Under the pieces are notes generated by a model. It worked only from the letters and a program-made list of their open reading frames with translations, searched no databases and was not told where the DNA came from. DNA of 11,159 nucleotides, taken from the NCBI GenBank assembly GCA_002336085.1, contig DDEH01000019.1, forward strand, positions 1 to 11,159. Reading direction: 5' to 3'. This document shows positions 1-6,932 of this stretch, in pieces. The number at the start of each line of letters is the position of its first letter. The first letter of the stretch is position 1. Made by a program: the position numbers and the translations under genes. The DNA comes from Flavobacteriales bacterium UBA1959 (GTDB lineage: Bacteria; Bacteroidota; Bacteroidia; Flavobacteriales_D; Sanyastnellaceae).

Positions 1-507
1 TATTTTGAAGTGATTTCTTACCCCTTGGGGTTGACGGAGCAAAACGCTGACGACTTTTTCGACGGGGTAGATTTGGTGTGCGATGCCTGCGACCAAGTCT
101 CAGCCAAAGCATTGATTCGGTGGCATGCCAAAAGGGCGCAAGTCCCTGTTTTGATGGAAACATCGGATCGAGGAATGCTAGACATCGAACGCTATGACCT
201 GGAGGGGAGCGAATACTTGCACGGTCGAATTTCCGAGGCTATGCTCAAAAATATGTTGCAAGCTGAAGGATGGACTCCGGAATTTTTCAATGCATTTATT
301 GATCTCAGTCAGGCGTCGACTCGGGGAGTCAAGAGCTTGGAGGAGGTAGGAAATACATTGGTGGGCTGGCCTCAATTGTTTTCAGATGTTGCGGCGGGTG
401 GTGCGCATGCAGCGCAGGTAACTCGTAAAATTTTACTAGGGGATTCTGTACCGGATGCCCGCATATACTTGGAATGGGATGAGCAGTTCGTTGAATCCGT
501 CAATTGA
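1..507 (+). CDS. ThiF/E1-like adenylyltransferase, C-terminal part (5' end outside window)
   Basis: The reading frame is open from base 1 (Tyr-Phe-Glu then Val-Ile-Ser), so the gene starts before the window and the GTG at base 10 is probably internal. The visible 168 residues carry the second half of an E1-type Rossmann domain: a hydrophobic strand ending in DLVCDACDQ, where ThiF/MoeB/E1 proteins have D-x-x-D-(N/Q), then a helix, then VPVLMETSDRGMLDIER, the strand where E1 enzymes have 'iPvi'. Such enzymes adenylate a carboxyl group, usually the C-terminus of a carrier protein or peptide. The wording is closest, from memory, to the ThiF part of the Mycobacterium MoeY/Rv1355c family. Members of that family, as I recall, also carry a nitroreductase domain; none follows here, and the protein stops about 60 residues after the ThiF core. 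The ATP-binding GxGxxG region is off-window, so activity cannot be judged. The end overlaps the next gene by 29 bases. Confidence 0.75.
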   Translation, partial: YFEVISYPLGLTEQNADDFFDGVDLVCDACDQVSAKALIRWHAKRAQVPVLMETSDRGMLDIERYDLEGSEYLHGRISEAMLKNMLQAEGWTPEFFNAFIDLSQASTRGVKSLEEVGNTLVGWPQLFSDVAAGGAHAAQVTRKILLGDSVPDARIYLEWDEQFVESVN

Positions 508-1243
508 TCGCGTTCGCAATGCCGAGCGCATTGCTGAGGCTGAGGTCCGCGTGTTTCGCGCAGACCAGTACATGGAATGCTGCCATGATTTGGTGGATGG
601 ACATCAGGCCGTGCTCCAAGCATATGGCATTAAAAATCTGACCACATTCAATAGAGATTGGATTGGTGACCCGAGTGTAATTGTTATTGCGGCAATTGCC
701 AAAGGCGCTGGAGTAGACGGTAAACTTGAGCGGGTGTTGGGCGGAGCCCGAATGCATGGCGTGTCGGACATCGAAAACATGCCTCTCATCAAGGCTGTTG
801 GGAATCAAGATAGCAATTTGGTCGATCACATGCAGGTCTATGCGGATGAAGGAGCTTTTGAACTGGGCGGCATGTGGAACAGCATCGAATTGGCGGGAAT
901 GGGGGTGGAAGCTACCTTTCTCATCCAAGCTGCCATGGCAACATTGACCATGGTGGGTGGGAGGCACCTCTTCGCATTGACTTCTCCGGTGACGCGTCGC
1001 ATGCAGGCACCTCTTGCCTTTTTCACAGAAGAAGGGATTGGTCAAGATGGTTATTTCACATACCCAACGGATCGACTTAGGGCGACGATTGCACGGTATA
1101 CTTTTCCGGAAAACATTGAGCATGTTCAGCCTAAGGTTCGAGAATTACTGGAGAACATTTGGCAGGATCCTGAGCAAGCGACTTACGATGTGCAGGGTCC
1201 CAAAGGCGATTTAAAGCTGAAGTTCCGCATCGAAGTCGGATGA
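479..1243 (+). CDS. Putative GNAT-fold acyltransferase, autoinducer-synthase/FeeM-like
   Basis: This is a 254-residue soluble protein with no signal peptide. I chose the ATG at 479 because it gives the shorter overlap (29 bases) with the ThiF-like gene; an in-frame ATG at 455 would add eight residues. The fold reads as GNAT: an N-terminal part RVFRADQYMECCHDLVDGHQ (24-43), strand SVIVIAAI (66-73), strand ERVLGGARMHG (84-94), strand FELGGMWNS (127-135), then a glycine-rich loop and helix LAGMGVEATFLIQAA (138-152) in the place of the acyl-CoA pyrophosphate-binding motif, followed by a Gly-Gly and a strand HLFAL. Early Arg/Phe residues plus 'GGARMH' followed later by an 'FELGG' strand resemble N-acyl amino acid synthases (FeeM) and acyl-homoserine-lactone synthases more than small N-acetyltransferases. 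The donor may be acyl-CoA or acyl-ACP; the acceptor is unknown. Position between an E1-like gene and a sensor kinase suggests a shared small-molecule role (inference). The gene is sound; the family call is moderate. Confidence 0.6.
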   Translation: MSSSLNPSIDRVRNAERIAEAEVRVFRADQYMECCHDLVDGHQAVLQAYGIKNLTTFNRDWIGDPSVIVIAAIAKGAGVDGKLERVLGGARMHGVSDIENMPLIKAVGNQDSNLVDHMQVYADEGAFELGGMWNSIELAGMGVEATFLIQAAMATLTMVGGRHLFALTSPVTRRMQAPLAFFTEEGIGQDGYFTYPTDRLRATIARYTFPENIEHVQPKVRELLENIWQDPEQATYDVQGPKGDLKLKFRIEVG

Positions 1244-3393
1244 CTAGACTGACTCTAATCCAGCGTCTTGTTATCGTTTGCTTCCGTTTTGCAGCCGTCG
1301 TTTGTACGCTTGTCGCTAGCTTCTCTCTCCAGGCCCAAAATTTTATAGGAACGCGTCTCGAGCACCTTCCAGAAGGATTTGACTCCCAACTCTTGGATGT
1401 AGAAGCGGTTGCAGAAGCAGACAGCTGGGTTGCATTTGATCAGCTTGTGCCCAACCTGGGGTTGGGCGAAGAAGTTCAATGGATGCGATTGACTCTTGAT
1501 CCAAGAACAGAAAATGGCAAACTTATTGAGATTCAGAATGCTGGCATAGATGATTTGACATGTTACATGATTTGTGATGGCAAGATCATAGCAAGTTACC
1601 CAGGTGGGATTATGAACTCCGCCAGTGAAAGACATCAGTTCGGGACCTACCCGTCGTTTCCCATCCCTTTGGTTGAATGTGATCGGTTGCATGCACTTTT
1701 TCGGATGCAATCGAACAAGCCAATGATTGTCCCTCTTCGCATCTCTGGTCCTCGAAAGGTGCTAGAAGATGCACACCAACGCAATATTTTATTCGCAATT
1801 TATGCTGGCGTCATGCTTGCCATGTTGCTGTACAATTTCTTCTTGTTCTTGAGCATTGGTGATCGCAGCTATTTGCATTATGTCCTCTTTATTTTTTCCG
1901 TCGGTGGAGCGCAGCTGGCACTCAATGGGTACGGCACTATTTTTGGAGTGGACCATTGGCCTTGGATGAATTTGCGTTTGATTCATTTGTTCGGAGTGTT
2001 TAGTGGACTAACGACAATCGTTTTTGTGCAGAATTTTTTGAGGCTGAGTCGTTATGTCCCTTGGTTGAACAAGCTTTTAAACGTCTACTTTCTTCTTTAT
2101 CTGGTGGCTTTGGCTTTGGCCTTGGTAGGACGTTTGGAGTGGAGTTACCAGCTCATTAATTTTTGTGCGGCGGCAATATTCTTTTTTATTCCGGGGACCA
2201 TCATTACCATGCGCAAGGGTTACAGTCCTGCCAAGTACTTTCTACTTGCGTTTACCGTATTCATTTTTGCAGTTGTCATTTTTGTCCTCAAAGACTCGGG
2301 AGTAATTCCTTACAACTCTTGGACTTTTTATGCCTTGCCGCTTGGGAGTGCCATTGAAATGGTTGTTTTAAGTCTTGCCTTGGCAAGTCGAATCAATCAA
2401 TTGAAGAAGGAAAGTGTTCAAGCCCGTGAAGAGCAATTGCGCGTCTCGCAGTTGAATGAGCAAATGGTTCGTGAACAAAACACGGTATTGGAGGAGCGAG
2501 TGGCAAAGCGGACGGAGGCATTGGAGAATGCGAATACCACCATGAAGGATACATTGGAGGATTTGCAATCAGCACAGCAACAATTGATTCAGAGCGAGAA
2601 GCTTGCTTCTATCGGTCAATTGACAGCGGGTATTGCGCATGAGTTAAATAACCCTATCAATTTTGTCGCTTCAAGTGCACAGTCTCTGCGGCGTGATTTT
2701 GAGGATTTGAATCAGGTGGTCAATGAGTTGAAGGCAATGGATCCAGCTGATCCGGGTCTGGCTGATCGGATGTCCATGGTCAAGGAGATGTTTGGTAAGC
2801 TGGATATTGAGTTCACTCAAAAAGAGATTGAAGAACTGCTCAATGGCATTGAGGACGGTACGAAGCGAACTTCTGAAATTGTGAGGGGATTGCGAATCTT
2901 TAGCCGAATGGATGGTGATAATTTCACGTTAGCCCACATCAATGAATTGATTGAGTCCACCCTGATTGTTCTTAGAAGCAATTTGAAGGATCATACGGTT
3001 GTAGAGGCAAATTTGGGCGAAGATCTACCCCAATTAAGCTGCCAACCTGGTCGACTTAATCAAGTGTTTATGAACATCATTACGAATGCGTCTCAGTCTA
3101 TGGAAAGCGCAGGATTAAGCGTTGAAGAGAGCAAAGTTTTGATTTCGTCACGCAAGGTTGATAGCATTGGTCAATCTTGGATTGAAGTGCGTATTAAGGA
3201 CCATGGTGCTGGAATGTCAGAAGGGGTGAAGGCACAGATCTTCGATCCCTTCTTCACGACCAAGGCCGTGGGTGAAGGCACTGGTTTGGGGTTGAGTATT
3301 GTCAGGGGCATCTTGAGCGACCACAATGCCGAGGTGGAGGTGGATACGGATGAAGGTGTAGGTACAGAATTTATAATTCGATTTCCGTTATGA
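1240..3393 (+). CDS. 7TMR-DISM sensor histidine kinase
   Basis: This 717-residue membrane kinase starts at an ATGA overlap with the stop of the acyltransferase gene, so the two are translationally coupled. Residues 1 to about 33 are a signal peptide ending near SLQAQ. Residues about 34-170 form a periplasmic β-rich domain of the 7TMR-DISMED2 type (VQWMRLTL, then repeating strands up to PLRISG), a family thought to bind carbohydrates or other small ligands. Residues about 182-382 hold seven hydrophobic segments, beginning with the typical LYNFFLFLSIGDRSYLHYV. A charged coiled coil (about 385-455) leads to the HisKA helix with phospho-acceptor H467 in GIAHELNNPINF. The ATPase domain has an N box around N612-N616, a G1 box DHGAG (654-658), an F box FDPFF (668-672) and the G2 box GEGTGLGLS (678-686), all intact. 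It should autophosphorylate and pass phosphate to the receiver protein encoded next. The signal is unknown. Confidence 0.93.
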   Translation: MTRLTLIQRLVIVCFRFAAVVCTLVASFSLQAQNFIGTRLEHLPEGFDSQLLDVEAVAEADSWVAFDQLVPNLGLGEEVQWMRLTLDPRTENGKLIEIQNAGIDDLTCYMICDGKIIASYPGGIMNSASERHQFGTYPSFPIPLVECDRLHALFRMQSNKPMIVPLRISGPRKVLEDAHQRNILFAIYAGVMLAMLLYNFFLFLSIGDRSYLHYVLFIFSVGGAQLALNGYGTIFGVDHWPWMNLRLIHLFGVFSGLTTIVFVQNFLRLSRYVPWLNKLLNVYFLLYLVALALALVGRLEWSYQLINFCAAAIFFFIPGTIITMRKGYSPAKYFLLAFTVFIFAVVIFVLKDSGVIPYNSWTFYALPLGSAIEMVVLSLALASRINQLKKESVQAREEQLRVSQLNEQMVREQNTVLEERVAKRTEALENANTTMKDTLEDLQSAQQQLIQSEKLASIGQLTAGIAHELNNPINFVASSAQSLRRDFEDLNQVVNELKAMDPADPGLADRMSMVKEMFGKLDIEFTQKEIEELLNGIEDGTKRTSEIVRGLRIFSRMDGDNFTLAHINELIESTLIVLRSNLKDHTVVEANLGEDLPQLSCQPGRLNQVFMNIITNASQSMESAGLSVEESKVLISSRKVDSIGQSWIEVRIKDHGAGMSEGVKAQIFDPFFTTKAVGEGTGLGLSIVRGILSDHNAEVEVDTDEGVGTEFIIRFPL

Positions 3394-3926
3394 TCAACGT
3401 ACTGTATTTGGATGACGAACTGCATAACCTCACGGCGTTTCGCGCGGCGTTTCGAAGGGACTTCCATGTTCATGTGACCACTGAGCCCACCGAGGCCGTT
3501 CGGATTCTTCGAGAACAACCCATTGAGGTAATTATCTCAGATCAAAAAATGCCAACCTTGAGTGGTGTTGAGTTTTTTGAATTGATCATGCCGGATTTTC
3601 CGGATCCCGTTCGCATGTTGTTGACAGGGCACGCCGACATAGATGCCGTCATTGATGCGATTAATAAAGGACGGATTTATCAATACATCGCCAAGCCTTG
3701 GAACGAGTCAGAGCTCAAGGCCATGGTGATTGAGGCATCAATGTTATTCCATCAGCGCAAGGCCGTTGCGACTGAAGGCGAGGTGCTTTTGAGTAAAATG
3801 CAAGAGGCCCGAGCCATGGCGTTGAAGATTCAACGTGCCACAGATCAGGCCCAAGCTTTAAGTGCGGAACAAGCCGCTGAGATTAACAGGAATGCGCAAA
3901 ACATAAATCGCTTGCTCGCGAATTAA
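3390..3926 (+). CDS. Response regulator: receiver domain with coiled-coil tail
   Basis: The protein has 178 residues and starts at an ATGA overlap with the kinase stop codon, so it is very likely the kinase's cognate partner. Residues 1 to about 115 are a CheY-like receiver: acidic pair D8/D9 in YLDDE, phospho-acceptor D51 in ISDQKMP, T79 in LLTGHAD, and K102 in IAKPW. The pattern TGHADxxAVxxAINxGxIYxYIxKPW is the style seen in receivers of RpfG/HD-GYP regulators. However, no HD-GYP, DNA-binding or enzymatic output domain follows: the remaining 60 or so residues are Ala-, Gln- and Glu-rich and look like a coiled coil. It may act by protein-protein contact or as a phosphate sink rather than as a transcription factor (inference). 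It is the last gene of this plus-strand unit; a hairpin overlaps its end. Confidence 0.9.
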   Translation: MINVLYLDDELHNLTAFRAAFRRDFHVHVTTEPTEAVRILREQPIEVIISDQKMPTLSGVEFFELIMPDFPDPVRMLLTGHADIDAVIDAINKGRIYQYIAKPWNESELKAMVIEASMLFHQRKAVATEGEVLLSKMQEARAMALKIQRATDQAQALSAEQAAEINRNAQNINRLLAN

Positions 3927-3945
3927 GCCTTCGCTCCGAAGGTTT
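3925..3945. terminator. Hairpin between convergent genes, candidate bidirectional terminator
   Basis: CCTTCG (3928-3933), loop CTC, CGAAGG (3937-3942) form a perfect 6-bp stem. It extends to 9 bp through a G·T pair and two A-T pairs (AAG at 3925-3927 against TTT at 3943-3945). It sits exactly where the response regulator (stop 3924-3926) and the convergent peptidase gene (stop complement 3944-3946) meet. A short T-run follows on the plus strand and an A/T stretch on the other, but neither is a strong U-tract, so termination efficiency is uncertain. Confidence 0.55.
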
Positions 3946-5035
3946 ATCGGATGTATTTGAAATCCTCTCCTGGCTTTATGTTTTGTAAAGTAGCTAGGAT
4001 TAATTGGATGCAGTTTTCAACGTCATCGCGGTGAACCATTTCGACGGTGGTGTGCATGTAGCGCAATGGCAAGCTTATCAAGGCGCTGGCGACACCTTTG
4101 TTGGAATAGGCGAATGCATCGGTATCTGTTCCTGTGAAGCGGCTCGCGGCCATTCTTTGCAGTGGAATTTTTTCCGCTTCTGCCGTATCAACGATGCGTT
4201 GAAGAAGGTTGTTCTGAACAGCGGGACCATAGGTGACACCCGGTCCTTTCCCAGCGGCAACATCACCATTTTCGATTTTGTTCATCATTGGCGTCTGGGT
4301 ACAATGGGTGACATCTGTTACAATCGCTACATCGGGTTCGATCCGTTCTGCGATCATCTGAGCTCCGCGCAATCCAATTTCTTCCTGGACAGAATTTGTG
4401 ATGTAAAGTCCAAAGGGTAATTTTATTTTTCTCTCATGCAGCAGACGTGCGACTTCCGCAATCATAAATCCTCCGGCTCTATTATCGAGCGCACGCCCCA
4501 CGTACCAGTCTTTGTTTAAGACCATGAATTGGTCTTCGTATGTGACGACACATCCGACGTGGATGCCCATTGCTTCCACTGCCTTTTTGTCTTTGGCTCC
4601 GACATCGAGAAAGATGTTTTTCATGCTTGGAGCCTCTTCTTTGCCCGGGGTTCGCGTATGAATTGCGGGCCAGCCAAACACGCCTTTTACGATGCCTTTG
4701 GGAGTGTGGATGTCCACCCGCTTTGACGGTGCAATTTGATGGTCACTGCCACCGTTGCGCTTCAGATAGATGTATCCATCTGTTGTAATGTAGTGGATGA
4801 AATAGCTGATCTCATCGGCATGGGCTTCGATGACCACTTTGAACGGAGCATCCGGATTGATAACACCGACCACGGTACCATAAGTGTCAACCATGTGCTC
4901 GTCGATATAAGGTCGAATGTAATCCAGCCAAAGCTGTTGCCCGCTGCTTTCGAATCCAGTGGGACTTGCGTTATTGAGGTACGCTTCGAGAAATTTCTCT
5001 GAAGTCTTCTTGATGATGCTTTTCTTTTTTGCCAT
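3944..5035 (-). CDS. M42 family metallo-aminopeptidase (TET/glutamyl aminopeptidase type)
   Basis: This 363-residue cytoplasmic protein belongs to the M42 co-catalytic di-metal exopeptidases, which usually assemble into large tetrahedral dodecamers and trim short peptides from the N-terminus. The metal and catalytic set is visible: H72 and D74 in EAHADEIS, bridging D184 in RALDNRAGG, catalytic E218 with ligand E219 in NSVQEEIGLRGA, D241 in TDVTHCTQ, and H328 in RYMHTTVEM. The length is normal for the family. I chose the ATG at 5035 (MAKKKSIIKK); an ATG seven codons upstream (5056) would add the odd prefix MLGYFCC. No signal peptide is present. The gene stands alone, convergent with the two-component genes and separated by 95 bases from the β-oxidation operon on the same strand, so no functional link is implied. 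Proteins of this family have at times been labelled endoglucanase; the motif set favours peptidase. Confidence 0.92.
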   Translation of the reverse strand: MAKKKSIIKKTSEKFLEAYLNNASPTGFESSGQQLWLDYIRPYIDEHMVDTYGTVVGVINPDAPFKVVIEAHADEISYFIHYITTDGYIYLKRNGGSDHQIAPSKRVDIHTPKGIVKGVFGWPAIHTRTPGKEEAPSMKNIFLDVGAKDKKAVEAMGIHVGCVVTYEDQFMVLNKDWYVGRALDNRAGGFMIAEVARLLHERKIKLPFGLYITNSVQEEIGLRGAQMIAERIEPDVAIVTDVTHCTQTPMMNKIENGDVAAGKGPGVTYGPAVQNNLLQRIVDTAEAEKIPLQRMAASRFTGTDTDAFAYSNKGVASALISLPLRYMHTTVEMVHRDDVENCIQLILATLQNIKPGEDFKYIR

Positions 5036-5068
5036 GCAACAAAAATACCCGAGCACTCGCTATACAAT

Positions 5069-5097
5069 CGCAATATTTTGCGTTTGATTTCAACAAA
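5069..5097 (-). promoter_or_regulatory. Weak Bacteroidota-type promoter candidate for the M42 peptidase
   Basis: The gap 5036-5130 holds no gene. Reading the minus strand, TTTG (complement of 5094-5097) is followed 18 bases later by TATTGCG (complement of 5069-5075), a loose match to the Bacteroidota TTTG / TAnnTTTG pattern. The -7 half is poor. A 5-bp inverted repeat (CGCAA, TATT loop, TTGCG, 5069-5082) overlaps it. No convincing terminator for the upstream fadE gene was found in this gap, so read-through into the peptidase remains possible. Confidence 0.2.
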
Positions 5098-5130
5098 GAT
5101 TTCACGTCGCCAGTCCCATGTGTAGCCAGT

Positions 5131-6921
5131 TCAAATCGCGTAGCAGTTCTTATTAATGAGTTCCAGTGCAATTAGTTGACGTGCCTCTTTGGTATTGAAG
5201 TCCTCTGTCTTGGCGAATCGCTTCATTCCCATGAGCATCATTTTCAATTCGTCGCCTTCTACAAACGCCAGCAAGGCTTCCTTGCCAGCGCTGTGAATCC
5301 ATTCTGACGCCTCATAGGTATATACACGCATTATGGCTTCTTGCACACTAAGATCCGCTTCTTGCCCGCGAATACTCCGCAGCTTTTGAACCCGTAAGAT
5401 GGTTGATTCGGCAGTATATGCCCAAATAAGCATGTCAGCAATATTCATTAAGATCTCTTGTTCTTTGGCCAAACTCATCATGAGTTTTTGGGCAGCTGAA
5501 CCGGCAACCATCAGTATGGCTTTCTTGAAATTTCGAATGTATTGTAGTTGCTTTTCAAACAGATCTGAAGATGGAATGGTCATTTCGGGTACTCCGGTTA
5601 GTTCTGAAGCGACGGCCATAGCAGGGGTCATCAAATCAATCTCTCCCTTCATCGCTTTTTTAAGAATCATATCCACCGTCAGCATTCGATTAATTTCATT
5701 CGTGCCTTCGAATATTCGATTTATCCGAGCGTCGCGGTAGGCCAATTCTGCCCGTGTCTCAGCGCTGTAACCCATGCCTCCAAAGATTTGGACAGTTTCG
5801 TCGACCACGTAATCCAATACTTCCGAACCCAATACTTTCATCATCGCACATTCTGGAGCGAAGTCGGCGATTCCTTTTAGTGTGGCCTCGCCGTGTTCTA
5901 CCCCATCCGCTTTGAGCGCTGCAATTGCGTCGTCGATGTTTTGCGTGGCACGGTAGAGCGCAGATTCCTTCGTAAAGAGACGAATTGCACTCTCAGCTAA
6001 CTTGTACCGAATGGCACCGTACTTCGAAATAGGGCGACCAAACTGTTCCCTCTCATTGGCATATTGCACGGCATGCGAGCAAGCACTCTTGGCGGCTCCG
6101 AGAACGGCTCCGCCCAATTTGATCCGTCCAATATTAAGAATATTGACAGCGATTTTGAATCCCTTTTGACGCTCATAGAGCAAGTTTTCGGCGGGAATCT
6201 TTACATCGTTGAAGAAAATTTGGCGGGTTGAAGACCCTTTGATGCCCATTTTCTTTTCTTCTGGGTTTTTTGAAATGCCTTCCGCATGCCCATCGACAAT
6301 AAACGCAGTAAGGTTTTCATCGTCGTCGATTTTGGCAAACACAATCATCACATCGGCAAAACCGCCGTTGGTGATCCACATTTTCTGTCCATTGATGACA
6401 TAATGCGTGCCGTCATCGGTGAGCTTGGCCGATGTTTTACCGTTGTTGGCATCTGATCCCGCACTGGGTTCAGTGAGGCAATAACACCCCTTGAGTTTGG
6501 CACTTGCTAATCCTGGGATCCATTTCTTTTTCTGCTCGTCATTTCCGTAATAAAGAATGGGCAAAGTACCGATCCCGGTGTGAGCGCTAAAGCTTACGCT
6601 AAACGAGTGCGCGCCTCCGATGGCTTCCGTGATAAGCATAGTTGATTTAAAATCGAGCCCCATTCCCCCCAATTCCTCAGAGACAGAGCTGCCAATAAGC
6701 CCAAGTTCTCCGGCCTCCTCCATTAACTGTGGCACAAGCCCTTCCTCCTGCTTTTCAATGCGCTCAAGATTGGGTATGATGCGTTGCTCTACAAAGTCCA
6801 ACGTCATTTCCTTCATCATAAGCTGCTCTTCGTTCCATTCCTCAGGGATGAAGATGGCGTCAGCAGTTGTTTCGCGGATGAGGAATTCGCCCCCGCGCAA
6901 GGCATTGTATTGATCAGACAT
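5131..6921 (-). CDS. fadE: Acyl-CoA dehydrogenase, long-chain type with C-terminal extension
   Basis: This FAD-dependent enzyme carries out the first oxidation of the β-oxidation spiral, acyl-CoA to trans-2-enoyl-CoA. Visible signatures are LTEPSAGSDA (149-158) and MWITNGG (181-187), both at the FAD/substrate site, REQFGRPI (291-298), QIFGGMGY (379-386 region), and RIFEGTNEINR, in which E405 sits at the catalytic-base position of MCAD/VLCAD-type enzymes. At 596 residues it is about 200 longer than short- and medium-chain enzymes; the extra C-terminal helical region (about 415-596) parallels that of VLCAD and of B. subtilis FadE (594 residues), not the 814-residue E. coli FadE. It begins 11 bases after the thiolase stop and is the last gene of the operon. 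Electrons should go to an electron-transfer flavoprotein, not encoded in this window. Chain-length preference is inferred only from the architecture. Confidence 0.94.
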   Translation of the reverse strand: MSDQYNALRGGEFLIRETTADAIFIPEEWNEEQLMMKEMTLDFVEQRIIPNLERIEKQEEGLVPQLMEEAGELGLIGSSVSEELGGMGLDFKSTMLITEAIGGAHSFSVSFSAHTGIGTLPILYYGNDEQKKKWIPGLASAKLKGCYCLTEPSAGSDANNGKTSAKLTDDGTHYVINGQKMWITNGGFADVMIVFAKIDDDENLTAFIVDGHAEGISKNPEEKKMGIKGSSTRQIFFNDVKIPAENLLYERQKGFKIAVNILNIGRIKLGGAVLGAAKSACSHAVQYANEREQFGRPISKYGAIRYKLAESAIRLFTKESALYRATQNIDDAIAALKADGVEHGEATLKGIADFAPECAMMKVLGSEVLDYVVDETVQIFGGMGYSAETRAELAYRDARINRIFEGTNEINRMLTVDMILKKAMKGEIDLMTPAMAVASELTGVPEMTIPSSDLFEKQLQYIRNFKKAILMVAGSAAQKLMMSLAKEQEILMNIADMLIWAYTAESTILRVQKLRSIRGQEADLSVQEAIMRVYTYEASEWIHSAGKEALLAFVEGDELKMMLMGMKRFAKTEDFNTKEARQLIALELINKNCYAI

Positions 6922-6932
6922 TTTGAATCAAA

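Noticed and set aside
440..507. Possible frameshift fusion of the ThiF-like and acyltransferase reading frames
   Set aside because: The acyltransferase frame has a TAG at 437-439, an ATG is available at 479, no slippery heptamer is evident in the shared stretch, and both termini look natural. Ordinary overlapping genes explain it.
500..1123. Long open frame (about 207 codons) on the minus strand opposite the acyltransferase gene
   Set aside because: The plus-strand frame shows strand/helix patterning and fits between coupled neighbours; the antisense frame is rich in Cys, His, Asn and Pro with no domain pattern.
4004..4420. Plus-strand open frame of about 138 codons opposite the M42 peptidase
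   Set aside because: It lies wholly over metal-binding parts of a clearly real gene and its product resembles no family.
3944..5035. Cellulase/endoglucanase function for the M42 protein
   Set aside because: All M42 metal ligands and the catalytic Glu are present, with no glycosidase motif or signal peptide.
5069..5082. CGCAA-TATT-TTGCG inverted repeat as terminator of the fad operon
   Set aside because: The stem is only 5 bp and no T-run follows in the direction of transcription.
6922..6932. The 11-base fadA-fadE gap, TTTGAATCAAA, is a perfect inverted repeat
   Set aside because: Five A/T-rich base pairs with a one-base centre cannot form a useful hairpin, and an AT-rich gap this short easily matches itself by chance.
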